Shown: one piece after another, positions 7,874 to 16,827 of the stretch
How the letters are laid out: each line of letters begins with the position of its first letter
Position numbering within the stretch: position 1 is the stretch's first letter
NCBI GenBank assembly: GCA_009379825.1
Contig: WHTA01000024.1
Span: forward strand, 1 to 64,000
Source of the DNA: Streptosporangiales bacterium
GTDB lineage: Bacteria; Actinomycetota; Actinomycetes; Streptosporangiales; WHST01
DNA: 64,000 nt
Reading direction: 5' to 3'
Notes under the pieces: generated by a model
Database searches by the model: none
Seen by the model: only the letters and a program-made list of their open reading frames with translations
What the model was told of the DNA's origin: nothing
Program-made: the position numbers and the translations under genes

Positions 7874-9055
7874 ATGAAGCAACGTCGCTTTGCCGTGACA
7901 GCTATCGCAATGGCGGCCCTGGTGGCCGCGAGCGGCTGCCAGGGCGCTGCCCAGGAAGACACCATGCGGATCGGTGCAGTGCTCTCGCTGACGGGCAAGT
8001 TCGCGCCGTCGGCGAAGTACGTGGAGGAGGGCTACAAGTACTGGGCCAGCCAGGTGAACAAGAGCGGTGGCGTGGACGGCAAGAAGGTCAAGCTCGTCAT
8101 CCGCGACGACAAGAGCGACCCTGCGACGTCGGCGAACCTCGCCCGCAAGCTCGTCGAGCAGGAAGACGTCTCGTTCATCCTCGGTCCGTACGGCTCGGGT
8201 TCCACCGACACCATGGCGGCCGTCGTCGAGTCGCTGCAGGTACCCATGCTCGGCACGATCGCATCGGAGGCCGCGGTGTGGGAGAAGCGCCGGTTGAAGT
8301 GGACCTTCCAGGCGTTCCCCAGCTCCACGTACGACCACGAAGCGTTCCTCGCCGTGGCGGAAGAGGAAGGCTACGAGCGCATCACCATCATCAACGAGGA
8401 GATCGGTTTCTCCGTCGCCGCAGCGAAGTGGGCGAAGAAGGAGGCCGCGAAGCACGGGATGAAGGTGCAGTCGCTGAGCTACCCGTCCGACGTGCAGAGC
8501 TTCAGCTCGATCGTCGCGAAGATGAAGAGCTTCAAACCCGACGCGATCTCGATGGGTGGCTACTACGAACCGAGCATCACGCTGACCAAGGAGATGGTCA
8601 GCAAGAAGCTCAACGTGTCCGCCTATCACTTCATCCAGTCCTCCGACGGCGTCACTGCCGAGGCGCTCGGCGATAACACCGAGGGCGTGCTCGGCCGGTC
8701 TTCGTGGGAGCCGCAGCTGCCGACCAAGGGCAACAAGAAGTTCGTCGACGGCTACCAGGCGATGTTCGACCGCGAGCCCAGCTACCACTCGGCCGCCGCG
8801 TACGGCGCGGGTGAACTGGCGCAGAAGTCGCTCGAGGCCGGCGGCGACGACGCGGACAAGGTGCGCGAGTACCTGGCCACCAAGGAGGTCGACACCGTCG
8901 CCGGCACGTACAAGGTGAACGCGAAGGGCCAGCAGACAGGCCTGCGCTACGTCGGCACGCAGTGGCAGGACGGCAAGAAGGAGATCATCTGGCCCGAGGA
9001 GGACGTCACCGGGGACGTCATCGCTCCCAAGCCGAAGTGGTCCGCGGCAACGTAG
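7874..9055 (+). CDS. ABC transporter substrate-binding lipoprotein (LivJ/Peripla_BP_6 family)
   Basis: A 393-residue extracytoplasmic receptor for the adjacent importer. The N-terminus MKQRRFAVTAIAMAAL is a lipoprotein signal ending in the lipobox AASGC, so the mature protein is anchored by Cys-23 or a near position. The type I periplasmic-binding fold follows: MRIGAVLSLTGKFAPSAK starts lobe one, with GPYGSGSTDTMAAV and SFKPDAISMGGYY further along. The start ATG 7874 is preceded by GGAAGGGAGCG. It lies last among the transporter genes and just before the CoA-transferases, so its ligand is probably the acid that those enzymes activate. The ligand cannot be named from sequence. Confidence 0.9.
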   Translation: MKQRRFAVTAIAMAALVAASGCQGAAQEDTMRIGAVLSLTGKFAPSAKYVEEGYKYWASQVNKSGGVDGKKVKLVIRDDKSDPATSANLARKLVEQEDVSFILGPYGSGSTDTMAAVVESLQVPMLGTIASEAAVWEKRRLKWTFQAFPSSTYDHEAFLAVAEEEGYERITIINEEIGFSVAAAKWAKKEAAKHGMKVQSLSYPSDVQSFSSIVAKMKSFKPDAISMGGYYEPSITLTKEMVSKKLNVSAYHFIQSSDGVTAEALGDNTEGVLGRSSWEPQLPTKGNKKFVDGYQAMFDREPSYHSAAAYGAGELAQKSLEAGGDDADKVREYLATKEVDTVAGTYKVNAKGQQTGLRYVGTQWQDGKKEIIWPEEDVTGDVIAPKPKWSAAT

Positions 9056-9097
9056 ACCGCATACGAACACCACCACCGACCTACAGGAGGACGCACC

Positions 9098-10183
9098 ATG
9101 CAGGAGCCGGGCATGCTGGCCGGCGTATTGGTCGTCGACGCGTCACAGCTGTTGCCCGGCCCCTGGGCCGCGCAGGTACTCGGCGACATGGGCGCCGAGG
9201 TGGTCAAGGTGGAACCACCTGGCGGGGACGGCGCGCGCAGCATCCGCGGTGACCTGTTCGCCGCTACCAACAGGAACAAGCGCAGCGTCGTCATCGACCT
9301 GAAGTCGGACGAGGGGCGCACGGAGTTCCTCGACCTGGTGCGCGGTGCCGACGTGGTGATCGAGGGCTACCGGCCCGGCGTGGTGGAGCGGCTCGGCATC
9401 GGCTACGACGATGTGCGCGGGGTGAACCCGGGCATCGTGTACTGCTCGGTCTCCGGCTACGGCAGGGACCGACCGGACAGCCTGGTGCCGGGCCACGACG
9501 TCAACTACCTCGCCAAGTCGGGCATGCTCTCGTTCAGCGGTCACTGGGGCGAGGAACCGCGGCGACCCGGGTCACCCATGGCCGACCTGGGCTCCGCGAG
9601 CTACGCGGCGGTCTCGATCGTCGCTGCGCTCTTCGACCGCACCCGCAGCGGCGAGGGGTGCCATCTCGACGTCAGCATGACCGACGTGATGGCCTCCTGG
9701 GCCGCCGCACGCGGCGGACGCCGGCTGGAACGTACGGCGGACGACCGCAGCCACCTCTACCCCACCAACGACACCTTCGCCACGAGCGACGGCCGGTGGA
9801 TCGCGTTGGGTGCCGTCGAAGAACGCTTCTGGGAGGCGACCCGCCACGTGCTCGCCACCGTGGAGCCGGACCTCGCCTCGGACCGGTTCTCCGGCCTCGA
9901 GGCACGGTTGCAGCACGGTGACGAGCTGCACGAGCTGGTCCACCGCGCGTTCGCCCAGCACGACCTGGACACCTGGCTGGAGCTCTTCGCGGACACGGAT
10001 GCGCCCGTCAGCCCGGTGCTGTCACTGGCCGAGGCCGCCGAGCGTGAGCTGGCCACCGACAGCGGTCTCGTGCAGTGTCTCGACGACGAACGGCACGTGG
10101 TGTTCCCCGTGCGGCGCAACGGAACGGTCATCGGACAGCTGCGTTCGGCCTCCCCCGCACTCGAGGACACGGCGCGTGGCTGA
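9098..10183 (+). CDS. CaiB/BaiF (family III) CoA-transferase
   Basis: A 361-residue class III CoA-transferase that moves CoA between carboxylic acids. Recognisable pieces are LLPGPWAAQVLGDMGAEVVK near residue 14, NRNKRSVVIDLKSDEGR near residue 60, ADVVIEGYRPGVVERLGIGY near residue 84, and HLDVSMTDVMASW near residue 189, where the catalytic aspartate of this family is expected. A strong AGGAGG lies 9 bases before ATG 9098. The gene overlaps the next CoA-transferase by 8 bases and follows the importer, so it probably activates the imported acid using an acyl-CoA donor. It is somewhat shorter than the usual 390-420 residues because the C-terminal domain is compact. Confidence 0.87.
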   Translation: MQEPGMLAGVLVVDASQLLPGPWAAQVLGDMGAEVVKVEPPGGDGARSIRGDLFAATNRNKRSVVIDLKSDEGRTEFLDLVRGADVVIEGYRPGVVERLGIGYDDVRGVNPGIVYCSVSGYGRDRPDSLVPGHDVNYLAKSGMLSFSGHWGEEPRRPGSPMADLGSASYAAVSIVAALFDRTRSGEGCHLDVSMTDVMASWAAARGGRRLERTADDRSHLYPTNDTFATSDGRWIALGAVEERFWEATRHVLATVEPDLASDRFSGLEARLQHGDELHELVHRAFAQHDLDTWLELFADTDAPVSPVLSLAEAAERELATDSGLVQCLDDERHVVFPVRRNGTVIGQLRSASPALEDTARG

Positions 10184-12095
10184 GCTGCTCGACGGCCTTC
10201 GGGTCGCGGTCACCGGCCGTTCGCTGCCACTGCTCGTGGCAGCCTCGTGGTTCACCACGCTCGGCGCCACCGTCCAGGTGCGCAGCACGGCGGACCAGGA
10301 CGAGGACGTACGGCTGTGGCTCGGCGACTTCGACCGACTCGCCGACCAGGCGACGGCGGACGTCCTCATCGCGGAGCACGGCGCAGACACCGGCGGCGTG
10401 CAGGCACCTGTCACCGTGCGCTACGCGGGGAGCAGCAGTACAGCATCCGAGCCGCGCGCCGAGCTGGACGGGCGCGCACTCGCCGCCCGTGGCGGCGCGG
10501 CGATCGCGATCGGCAGTCCGGACCGCCAGCCCCTGCCGGTGCCGGCGGGCTGCCTGGAGCACATGGTCGGCAGCCACCTCGCCGGCGCCGCGCTCTCGGC
10601 GCTGCTGGACGGCACGTCCGAGGTCGAGGTCGCCGGCGTCGACGTCGTGGCCTGGAGCGTGGCCACGAACACGAACCTGTACCTGCCCTACGAGTCGCAG
10701 TGGCACCGGGCCGGGCGGCGGGCCAACGGCAGCGGCGGCGGCTACCCGTACTCGATCTTCGACGTCGCCGACGGGCAGTTCTGCCTCATCGGGCGTACCC
10801 CGCGGGACTGGGCCGCCCTCATGACCGCCGTCGGCTCACCGGCATGGGCGGACGAGCCGCGGTACCAGGACCTCCGCGCCATGGGCCGCGACTACCCGGC
10901 CGAGGTGGACGACCTGCTCGCGCCGTCGCTGCGCGAGCTCACCCGCGCCGACCTGGTCGCGCTGGCCGCGCAGCACGGGTTCCCCGGCGGTCCGGTACGG
11001 CGACCTGACGAGGTGCTGCACGACCCTGCGGTGCGGCACCGTACCCGCACTGCGGTCGACGGCACGACGGTCCGCACACCGGCCGCACCGTTCGACGTGG
11101 GTCAGGCGACAGGCACCCGCGAGCTGCCGCCGTTCGCTGACCTCCTGGTGCTCGACCTGTCCTGGGTGTGGTCCGGCCCGGCGGTCGGGGTCGCGCTCGC
11201 CGACCTGGGCGCGAACGTCGTCAAGGTGGAGAGCTCGACCCGCCCGGACAACAGCCGGCTGCGGGGCAGGCCTTCGCACCTGACGCTCCCCGACGAGGCG
11301 CCCGCGCTCGAGGTGACGCCTTACTTCCACGCGGCGAACCGCGGCAAGCGCAGCGTCGGGCTCAACCTGCGCACCGACGCCGGCCGCGGGCTGCTCGCCG
11401 AGCTCGCTGCGCGCGCTGACGTGATCATCGAGAACCTCAGCCCGGGTGTGATGGAACGGCTCGGCGTCGCCGCACACCAGGTGCACGAACGCAATCCGGA
11501 GTGCGTGTACCTCTCCATGCGCGGCTACCGCGAGCATCCGAGCACCGCCGGCCTGCGTGCGTACGCGCCGGTGCTCTCCGGTGGCGCCGGCATCGAGGCC
11601 CTGGTCGCGTACGACGGCGAGCCGGCGATCGGCATGATGACGTACGGCCTCTCCGACGCGAACGCGGCGAGCCAGGGGCTGCTGCTGGCACTCGCCGGCC
11701 TGTACGCGCGGCGCACGCGCGCGGTCGGCACGGCGGTGACGCTGTCACAGCTCGAAGCGGCGGTGTGCGCCAACGGCCTGAACCTCGTACGAGAGCAGCG
11801 CGGCCGGCGTACGGCATTGCGGGAACTGGCTCAGGACGAGCCGGTGGTCGGCTTCGCCGACCTCCCGACGGCACCGTGGACCAGTCATGACCTCGTCACG
11901 ACCGTCAGCGCACCGTGGCTGGGGCAGCTGCAGGTCTCCCGGCTACCGTGGCGCAGGGACGGCGACCTCCCCGCGGCCGACGCGCCTGGCCCCGTCCTCG
12001 GCGCCCACACCAGGGCCGAGCTCGCCCGGCGCCTGGCTCTCGACACCGACCACATCGACGACCTGGCAGAAACCGGCGCTGTGGAGTGCGCCTGA
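10176..12095 (+). CDS. Fused two-domain CoA-transferase (family III)
   Basis: About 639 residues, roughly one and a half to two family III modules. Residues about 4-310 form a degenerate first module: LLDGLRVAVTGRSLPLLVAA replaces the usual nucleotide-binding start, but a later YPYSIFDVADGQFCLIGRTP segment is family-like. A complete second module begins near residue 322 (LLVLDLSWVWSGPAVGVALADLG) and continues through NRGKRSVGLNLRTDAGR and IIENLSPGVMERLGV. In the second module the stretch AVTLSQLEAAV aligns near the expected catalytic region. Single-chain fusions with one decayed half occur among CoA-transferases acting on bulky acids. GTG 10176 overlaps the upstream gene. It ends 6 bases before the convergent IclR gene. 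Confidence 0.78.
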   Translation: MAELLDGLRVAVTGRSLPLLVAASWFTTLGATVQVRSTADQDEDVRLWLGDFDRLADQATADVLIAEHGADTGGVQAPVTVRYAGSSSTASEPRAELDGRALAARGGAAIAIGSPDRQPLPVPAGCLEHMVGSHLAGAALSALLDGTSEVEVAGVDVVAWSVATNTNLYLPYESQWHRAGRRANGSGGGYPYSIFDVADGQFCLIGRTPRDWAALMTAVGSPAWADEPRYQDLRAMGRDYPAEVDDLLAPSLRELTRADLVALAAQHGFPGGPVRRPDEVLHDPAVRHRTRTAVDGTTVRTPAAPFDVGQATGTRELPPFADLLVLDLSWVWSGPAVGVALADLGANVVKVESSTRPDNSRLRGRPSHLTLPDEAPALEVTPYFHAANRGKRSVGLNLRTDAGRGLLAELAARADVIIENLSPGVMERLGVAAHQVHERNPECVYLSMRGYREHPSTAGLRAYAPVLSGGAGIEALVAYDGEPAIGMMTYGLSDANAASQGLLLALAGLYARRTRAVGTAVTLSQLEAAVCANGLNLVREQRGRRTALRELAQDEPVVGFADLPTAPWTSHDLVTTVSAPWLGQLQVSRLPWRRDGDLPAADAPGPVLGAHTRAELARRLALDTDHIDDLAETGAVECA

Positions 12096-12101
12096 CGCCG
12101 G

Positions 12102-12848
12102 TCAGGGCAACTGCGCGCTCACCCGGCTCGCGGCCGCCTTCACGGCCTTCGACAGGCGCGGGAGCAACGGGACCAGTCGGTCGCTGGGACCCGATACGGA
12201 CAGGCAGGCGATCAGTTCGTCGCGTTCTCTGATGGCGGCGCCGACGCCGCTGAGACCGGGTTCGGTCTCGTTGCGGTTGACCGCGATCCCCGTCCTCGCG
12301 ACCTCGTCCAGCTGGGTGAGCAACGCCTTGCGGCGGCGCTGGTTCGTGACCCGCTTTGCTACGTACGCCTCCCGGTCGACGCGGTCGAGCTCGGCCAGGT
12401 AGATCTTGCCCATGCTGGTGAACAGCACCGGCCGCCTGGTGTTGATCCGCGGCACGTACTTGATCAACTGCCGCGACTCCTCGGCGGCGAGGTAGACGAT
12501 CGAGTCGCCCATCCGGTGGCCGAGGAGCACCGTCTCGTCGAACTCGTCGCGCAGCTTGCGCATGGTGCCGGCGGCGACTTCCTCGAGCAGCGGTCGCTCG
12601 GTGGCGCCGAGCAACGCGTGGAGTGCCGGCCCCAACGTGTACGCGCCGTCGACCTCCGTCAAGTACCCTACGGATACCAGGCCCTTGAGCAGTCCATGAA
12701 CAGAGGACTTCGGCGCGTCGAGCAGTTCGGCGAGCGTGCTCAGCCGCACACCCGCGTCGTCGATCGCCGCCGCTTCCAAGATCGCGGCGACCCGCCCGAC
12801 CGTACGGTGCCTCCGGGTCAGCAGGGCAGGGTCACGTCGTTGAACCAT
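12102..12848 (-). CDS. IclR-family transcriptional regulator
   Basis: A regulator of about 248 residues. The N-terminal winged helix-turn-helix covers residues about 15-80 (LSTLAELLDAPKSSVHGLLKGLVSVGYL), followed by an IclR effector domain with RPLLEEVAAGTMRKL and the C-terminal GLSGVGAAIRER segment. ATG 12848 was preferred because GAGG lies 6 bases upstream; ATGs at 12854 and further out leave no spacing. It is convergent with the CoA-transferase operon and divergent from the membrane-aminopropyltransferase gene. IclR proteins usually control the adjacent catabolic or transport genes and bind an acid from the pathway; that assignment here rests on position. Confidence 0.87.
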   Translation of the reverse strand: MVQRRDPALLTRRHRTVGRVAAILEAAAIDDAGVRLSTLAELLDAPKSSVHGLLKGLVSVGYLTEVDGAYTLGPALHALLGATERPLLEEVAAGTMRKLRDEFDETVLLGHRMGDSIVYLAAEESRQLIKYVPRINTRRPVLFTSMGKIYLAELDRVDREAYVAKRVTNQRRRKALLTQLDEVARTGIAVNRNETEPGLSGVGAAIRERDELIACLSVSGPSDRLVPLLPRLSKAVKAAASRVSAQLP

Positions 12849-12891
12849 GCTCATCCTCAGCTCGCTGAGTGCGGTCAGGATTAGCATATAG

Positions 12892-12903
12892 GAACATGTG
12901 TTC
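12892..12903. promoter_or_regulatory. Candidate IclR operator, GAACA-TG-TGTTC
   Basis: A short inverted repeat, GAACA-TG-TGTTC, lies 44 bases upstream of the IclR start and 65 bases before the divergent gene at 12968. It is embedded in an AT-rich stretch (TATA before, TTATA after) that could be a promoter core. The position fits autoregulation. The arms are only 5 bases long, so the call is tentative. Confidence 0.35.
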
Positions 12904-12967
12904 TGTTATACGTACGCTACTCTCGGTGGGCGGCCACCGTCCCCGGGCGCGCCCCGGATAGGCGAGG

Positions 12968-14563
12968 ATGGCTGTCGTGCCGGATGATCAGCAGCAGGAG
13001 CCCCCGCCAGCCGACGCGGAGAGCGCCGCGGGCGTTGCGGACCCCGACACCGGCGCGGCCACGCAGCCACCGGACACCACGCCAGGGCGATGGCTGAACC
13101 AGCCGGAAGCCATCGCTGCCGCGGTGCTGTCGTCGGCGGCGGTGCTGGTCGCGGAGCTCACCTCCGTACGGTTGGCGGCACCCTACGTCGGCATGACGTT
13201 CGAGACCTACACCTCGTCGATCGGCGTCGCGCTGGCGGCGATCGCGCTCGGGGCCAACCGTGGCGGCCGCGCCGCCGACACCCACCGGCCCGTACGGTTG
13301 ATCGGACCGCTGCTGCTCGTCGGCGGCGTGCTCATGCTGGTGGCGCGGCCGATCGTGTTGGCGCTCGGTCCTCAGGTACGCGGCACCGGTCCACTCGGTG
13401 GCGTGACCTTGATCGTGGCGGCCGCGGCCGTGCCGATCGCCGTGCTCGCGGCGATCCCGCCGATCGCCGTCAAGACCCAGCTGCGGCGGCTGGACCGCAG
13501 CGGCAGCATCGTCGGCAGGTTCAGTGCCCTCGGCACGATCGGCGGGCTCGTCGGTACGTTCCTGACCGGGTTCGTGCTCCTCGCCACGCTGCCGGTGTCG
13601 TGGGTGCTCGGCGCCACCGGCATCGCGTTGCTGCTCGCCGGCCTGTGGTACACGGTGCGGCTGGCCAGCCTGGCCCGGTGGGCCGGCATCGGCGTCGTGC
13701 TCACGCTCGTGGCCGGCGGTGGTCTCGTGCTGCTGCCAGGCACCTGCGACCACGAGACCGCGTACTACTGCGCGCGCGTCGAGCCGGATCCTGGCCGCGA
13801 CGGCGGGCGGGTGCTGTATCTCGACGACCTGACGCATTCCTACGTGGATCTCGACGACCCGAAGTTCCTCGCGTTCGCCTACACCCAGTGGTTTGCCGCG
13901 GCCATCGACGCGCACCAGCCCACCGGGCCGGTGCGGGCGCTGCACATCGGCGGCGGCGGCTTCACCATGCCGCGCTGGCTCGCCGCGACCCACCCGGGCT
14001 CGTACAGCAAGGTCTTCGAGGTCGATCCCGTCGTGCTCGAACTGGGTCGCGAGCAGCTCGGGCTGCGTACCGGCCCTCGCCTGCAGGTGCGTACCGACGA
14101 CGCCCGGACGTCCATCATGCGGGAGCGGACCGGCTCGTACGACATCGTGGTCGGTGACGCGTTCGGCGACGTCAGCGTGCCGTGGCACCTGACCACGCGC
14201 GAGTTCGCCACGGACGTCGAACGGGTACTCGGCCCGGACGGTCTGTACATGGTCAACGTGATCGACAACCCGCCGCTGGATTTCCTGGCCGCCGAGATCG
14301 CCACGTTGCGCGCGGTCTTCCCTTCGGTCACGGTGATCAGCACCGGGCGAGGCGTCAACGGCGCCGAGGGCGGGAACTTCGTCATCCTGGCCGGCGACCG
14401 GGTGCCGACCGCCGATGCCATCGAGCGGGCCGCCGACCGACACGAGTACCCGCTCACCGTGGCCACCCAGCCACAGGTCGGCTCGCTCGCCCGCAACGCC
14501 CGGATGCTGACGGACGACTACGCGCCCGTGGATCAACTGCTCACGCCGTACCGCTACGCGTAG
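12968..14563 (+). CDS. Membrane protein fused to a spermidine-synthase-like domain
   Basis: A 531-residue fusion. Residues 1-45 are an acidic, proline-rich cytoplasmic lead. Residues about 48-260 contain six to seven hydrophobic spans, beginning AAAVLSSAAVLVAELTSVRL. A soluble domain then resembles polyamine aminopropyltransferases: LYLDDLTHSYVDLDDPKF matches the substrate-pocket start, LHIGGGGFTMPRWLA is the nucleotide-binding glycine motif, FEVDPVVLELGREQLG follows, and VVGDAFGDVSVPWHLTTREF carries the catalytic-loop aspartate. Such fusions are common in Actinobacteria, but the acceptor is not established. A GTG at 12977 has better spacing to GAGG (9 bases) than ATG 12968, so the true start may be three codons in. 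It stands alone between IclR and the mycofactocin operon. Confidence 0.8.
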   Translation: MAVVPDDQQQEPPPADAESAAGVADPDTGAATQPPDTTPGRWLNQPEAIAAAVLSSAAVLVAELTSVRLAAPYVGMTFETYTSSIGVALAAIALGANRGGRAADTHRPVRLIGPLLLVGGVLMLVARPIVLALGPQVRGTGPLGGVTLIVAAAAVPIAVLAAIPPIAVKTQLRRLDRSGSIVGRFSALGTIGGLVGTFLTGFVLLATLPVSWVLGATGIALLLAGLWYTVRLASLARWAGIGVVLTLVAGGGLVLLPGTCDHETAYYCARVEPDPGRDGGRVLYLDDLTHSYVDLDDPKFLAFAYTQWFAAAIDAHQPTGPVRALHIGGGGFTMPRWLAATHPGSYSKVFEVDPVVLELGREQLGLRTGPRLQVRTDDARTSIMRERTGSYDIVVGDAFGDVSVPWHLTTREFATDVERVLGPDGLYMVNVIDNPPLDFLAAEIATLRAVFPSVTVISTGRGVNGAEGGNFVILAGDRVPTADAIERAADRHEYPLTVATQPQVGSLARNARMLTDDYAPVDQLLTPYRYA

Positions 14564-14635
14564 CATGGCCACAGCGGGAAGGTGGTCGCCTGGTGCTGGG
14601 TGTTCATGACCGCCACGCCTATCAGATGTGGCAGG

Positions 14636-15994
14636 TCACGGCGTCGCGCCGGGGTGTCCCCGCGTCACCAGCGGCCGCACCGGGGCAAAGGTGTGTTCCC
14701 GTGCACAGCCGCGCCAGACGCCCAATCCGTACGCGAGGCGGTCGGTCGCTTCGCGCGGCGGGACGCTGCCGGCGAGCAGCAGGCCGAGAGCCGCCGCCCG
14801 TTGCTGTCGTCGCGGGAGTGTCGCCAGCGCCAGCAACAGCGGCAGGTACAGCTGCACACCCGCGCGGGCGGTGCCGAGGAACGACTGCTGGACGGCCCTC
14901 CCGCCGACCCGGAGCCCGAAGCGCCACGGCACTCCGTGTTTGCTGAGTCTGGCGGCCACCCAGCCGGTCGTCACCGCCCCGGCCAGCGTGGCGGCGGCCG
15001 GCCGGCCGAGCAGCGCGAGTCCCACGGCGACGGCGGTGGCCGGATGCAACACGAGCGGCGCCAACCGTCCCGGGTGCCGGCGGCTCAACGGCGCCGCCGA
15101 GGTGCCGTAACGGAACCGCCGCACCAGTGCCGTCCGGCGACTTTCCGGCTCGGCATGCCTTACCCGCACCGTCGGGTCGTAGAGCACCCGGCCGCCGGCA
15201 TCGATCAGCCGCCAGACCAGGTCGACGTCCTCGCCGTAGCGCAGCTGTTCGTCGAAGCCGCCGCCGAGCGCGGCACGACGCACCAACAGTGCCGCGGTCG
15301 GCAGGTAGCTGACCCGCCCCATCGGTGCGACGACGGCGGCGTGCGGACCCATGTCGAGCGGGGACGGCACTAAGTCTCCGTCGACGTCGTGCCGCGAGCA
15401 GCCGACGACCCGCGGCGCGCACGCCGTGACCATGTGGTCGGCGAAGTGCCCGGCGAGCTCGGCCAACCAGGTCGGCGCGACGATGCAGTCGCTGTCCACG
15501 AACGCGACCAGCTCGGTGTCGACGCCGGGCAGCGCCGTGTTCCGCGCCGCGGCTGGACCCCCAGGCACGGCGCGGCGCACGACGCGTGCTCCGAACCGCG
15601 CGCAGGCCGAAGCGATCGGCGCCGGGTCGGGTGACGCGTCGTCGACGACGATCACCGGGTGCGCGGTGCCGACACTGGCGAGACAGCGCGCCAGGTCGTC
15701 GTGCTGTTCGCGCACGGGTATCACTACGGTCACAGAAGGCCGCGCCGCCGGCGGCCGCGGATGCGCGAGCCCCGCGTCCACCAGCCGGCGCGCGAGCAGG
15801 CCGGTCGCCCGGTCGGTGACCGTGCCACGGGTCAACGCGGTGAGTGCGCGCCGGCCGGCGGTCGTCAGCTTCAGCACCCGCGACGGGTGCCCGCCCCACA
15901 ACACGGTGCCGCCGTGGAAGAACCGCACCCCCGGGTCGAAGGTGACCCCGAACCCGACGGGCAACGGTACGTGGCTCGGTTCTGCCGCACTCAC
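14636..15994 (-). CDS. mftF: Mycofactocin glycosyltransferase MftF
   Basis: About 452 residues. The N-terminus (VPLPVGFGVTFDPGVRFF, then LWGGHPSRVLKLT) is typical of the mycofactocin-associated GT2 proteins. The catalytic domain follows with VTVVIPVREQHDDLARCL near residue 90, VVDDASPDPAPI, and the metal-binding VDSDCIV (DxD). A later YGEDVDLVWRLIDAGG is the acceptor-side motif, and a hydrophobic C-terminal part may associate with the membrane. MftF adds beta-1,4-glucose units to premycofactocin to give the oligoglucosylated cofactor. GTG 15994 overlaps the SDR stop (GTGA), which fixes the start. It is the last gene of the minus-strand mycofactocin operon, more than 13 kb from mftC, whereas the canonical clusters keep mftA-F together. 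Confidence 0.88.
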   Translation of the reverse strand: MSAAEPSHVPLPVGFGVTFDPGVRFFHGGTVLWGGHPSRVLKLTTAGRRALTALTRGTVTDRATGLLARRLVDAGLAHPRPPAARPSVTVVIPVREQHDDLARCLASVGTAHPVIVVDDASPDPAPIASACARFGARVVRRAVPGGPAAARNTALPGVDTELVAFVDSDCIVAPTWLAELAGHFADHMVTACAPRVVGCSRHDVDGDLVPSPLDMGPHAAVVAPMGRVSYLPTAALLVRRAALGGGFDEQLRYGEDVDLVWRLIDAGGRVLYDPTVRVRHAEPESRRTALVRRFRYGTSAAPLSRRHPGRLAPLVLHPATAVAVGLALLGRPAAATLAGAVTTGWVAARLSKHGVPWRFGLRVGGRAVQQSFLGTARAGVQLYLPLLLALATLPRRQQRAAALGLLLAGSVPPREATDRLAYGLGVWRGCAREHTFAPVRPLVTRGHPGATP

Positions 15995-16827
15995 AACGCG
16001 AGCCCGCCGTCCACCGGCACGACGGCGCCGGTGACGCCGCTGCTCCGCGCGCTCGCCAACCACGCGACCATGGCGGCGACCTCCGCTGGGTCGAGCAGCC
16101 GCGCCATCGGTTGCTGGCCGGCGAACTCCGCCGCCGAGACCAGGTCGTAGAGACGTGCGCTCTCGTCGAGTATCGGGGTACGGGTGGACCCGGGGCTCAC
16201 CGCGTTCGCCGTCACCCCGGTGTCACCCAGCTCGGCGGCCAGCGCACGCACCAGTCCGGCCACGCCCGCCTTCGCCGCGCAGTACGCGGCGAGCATCGGC
16301 AGTCCGCGGGTCGCCGCGGCCGATGCCACGGCGATGAACCGTCCCCGGCGCGGCGACGGTCGGCGCAGCAGGGCGGGAATCCCCACCCGCGCTAACGCGA
16401 GCACACCACCGAGGTCGACATCGAGCACCGCCTGTTCCTGCGCCCGCGGCATCTCCCACAACGGGACCCCGCCTGCGATCACCCCGGCCGCCGCCACGAC
16501 GGCCTCGACACCGCCGAAGGTGCTCTCCGCGGTGTCGACGGCGGCGGCGAGTGCGTCCAGGTCGCGCACGTCGGCCTGCACTGTGGCCACCCTGGCCGGG
16601 TCGGCACAGTCGCGCACGTCGGCCTGCACTGTGGCCACCCTGGCCGGGTCGGCACAGTCGCGCACGACGGCAGCCATCTCGTCAGGCGTCGCCATCGGGT
16701 ACGGCAGTGCCGGGTCGTCGGCGAGCCGGTCCACCGCCACCACCGACCAGCCGTCGGCCACCAGGGCGTGCACGACGGCCGCCCCGATGCCCCGCGCGGC
16801 GCCGGTCACGACGGCTGTACCGGTCAT
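15991..16827 (-). CDS. Mycofactocin-type SDR oxidoreductase with an internal 16-residue duplication
   Basis: A 278-residue short-chain dehydrogenase. It has the nucleotide motif TGAARGIG at residues 8-15, the extended segment after the second strand (DPALPYPMATPDEMAAVVR) that marks mycofactocin-coupled SDRs, the catalytic serine in VASAAAT and the YCAAK motif. The family is thought to hold NAD tightly and to use mycofactocin as the external electron carrier. Residues about 56-87 contain DCADPARVATVQADVR twice in perfect tandem, encoded by a 48-base DNA repeat. The unit lies beside the third strand of the Rossmann fold, in the cofactor-side insertion. Its ATG overlaps the EtfB stop and its stop overlaps MftF. 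Confidence 0.87.
   Translation of the reverse strand: MTGTAVVTGAARGIGAAVVHALVADGWSVVAVDRLADDPALPYPMATPDEMAAVVRDCADPARVATVQADVRDCADPARVATVQADVRDLDALAAAVDTAESTFGGVEAVVAAAGVIAGGVPLWEMPRAQEQAVLDVDLGGVLALARVGIPALLRRPSPRRGRFIAVASAAATRGLPMLAAYCAAKAGVAGLVRALAAELGDTGVTANAVSPGSTRTPILDESARLYDLVSAAEFAGQQPMARLLDPAEVAAMVAWLASARSSGVTGAVVPVDGGLAL
16562..16657. repeat. Perfect 2 x 48-base tandem repeat inside an SDR gene
   Basis: Copies at 16562-16609 and 16610-16657 are identical base for base, and the first 9 bases of the unit (TCGCGCACG) occur a third time right after. The period is a multiple of three, so the reading frame of the SDR is kept and 16 residues are repeated. Zero divergence at wobble positions points to a recent slippage or an unstable, polymorphic repeat. 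Confidence 0.95.

Noticed and set aside
12917-14572. Minus-strand open frame over the membrane-aminopropyltransferase gene
   Set aside because: It is rich in R, H, Q, G and E repeats with no fold, while the plus strand gives membrane spans and methyltransferase-like motifs.
16562-16657. CRISPR-like direct repeat
   Set aside because: Two identical 48-base units abut without spacers and encode protein in frame, so it is a coding duplication.
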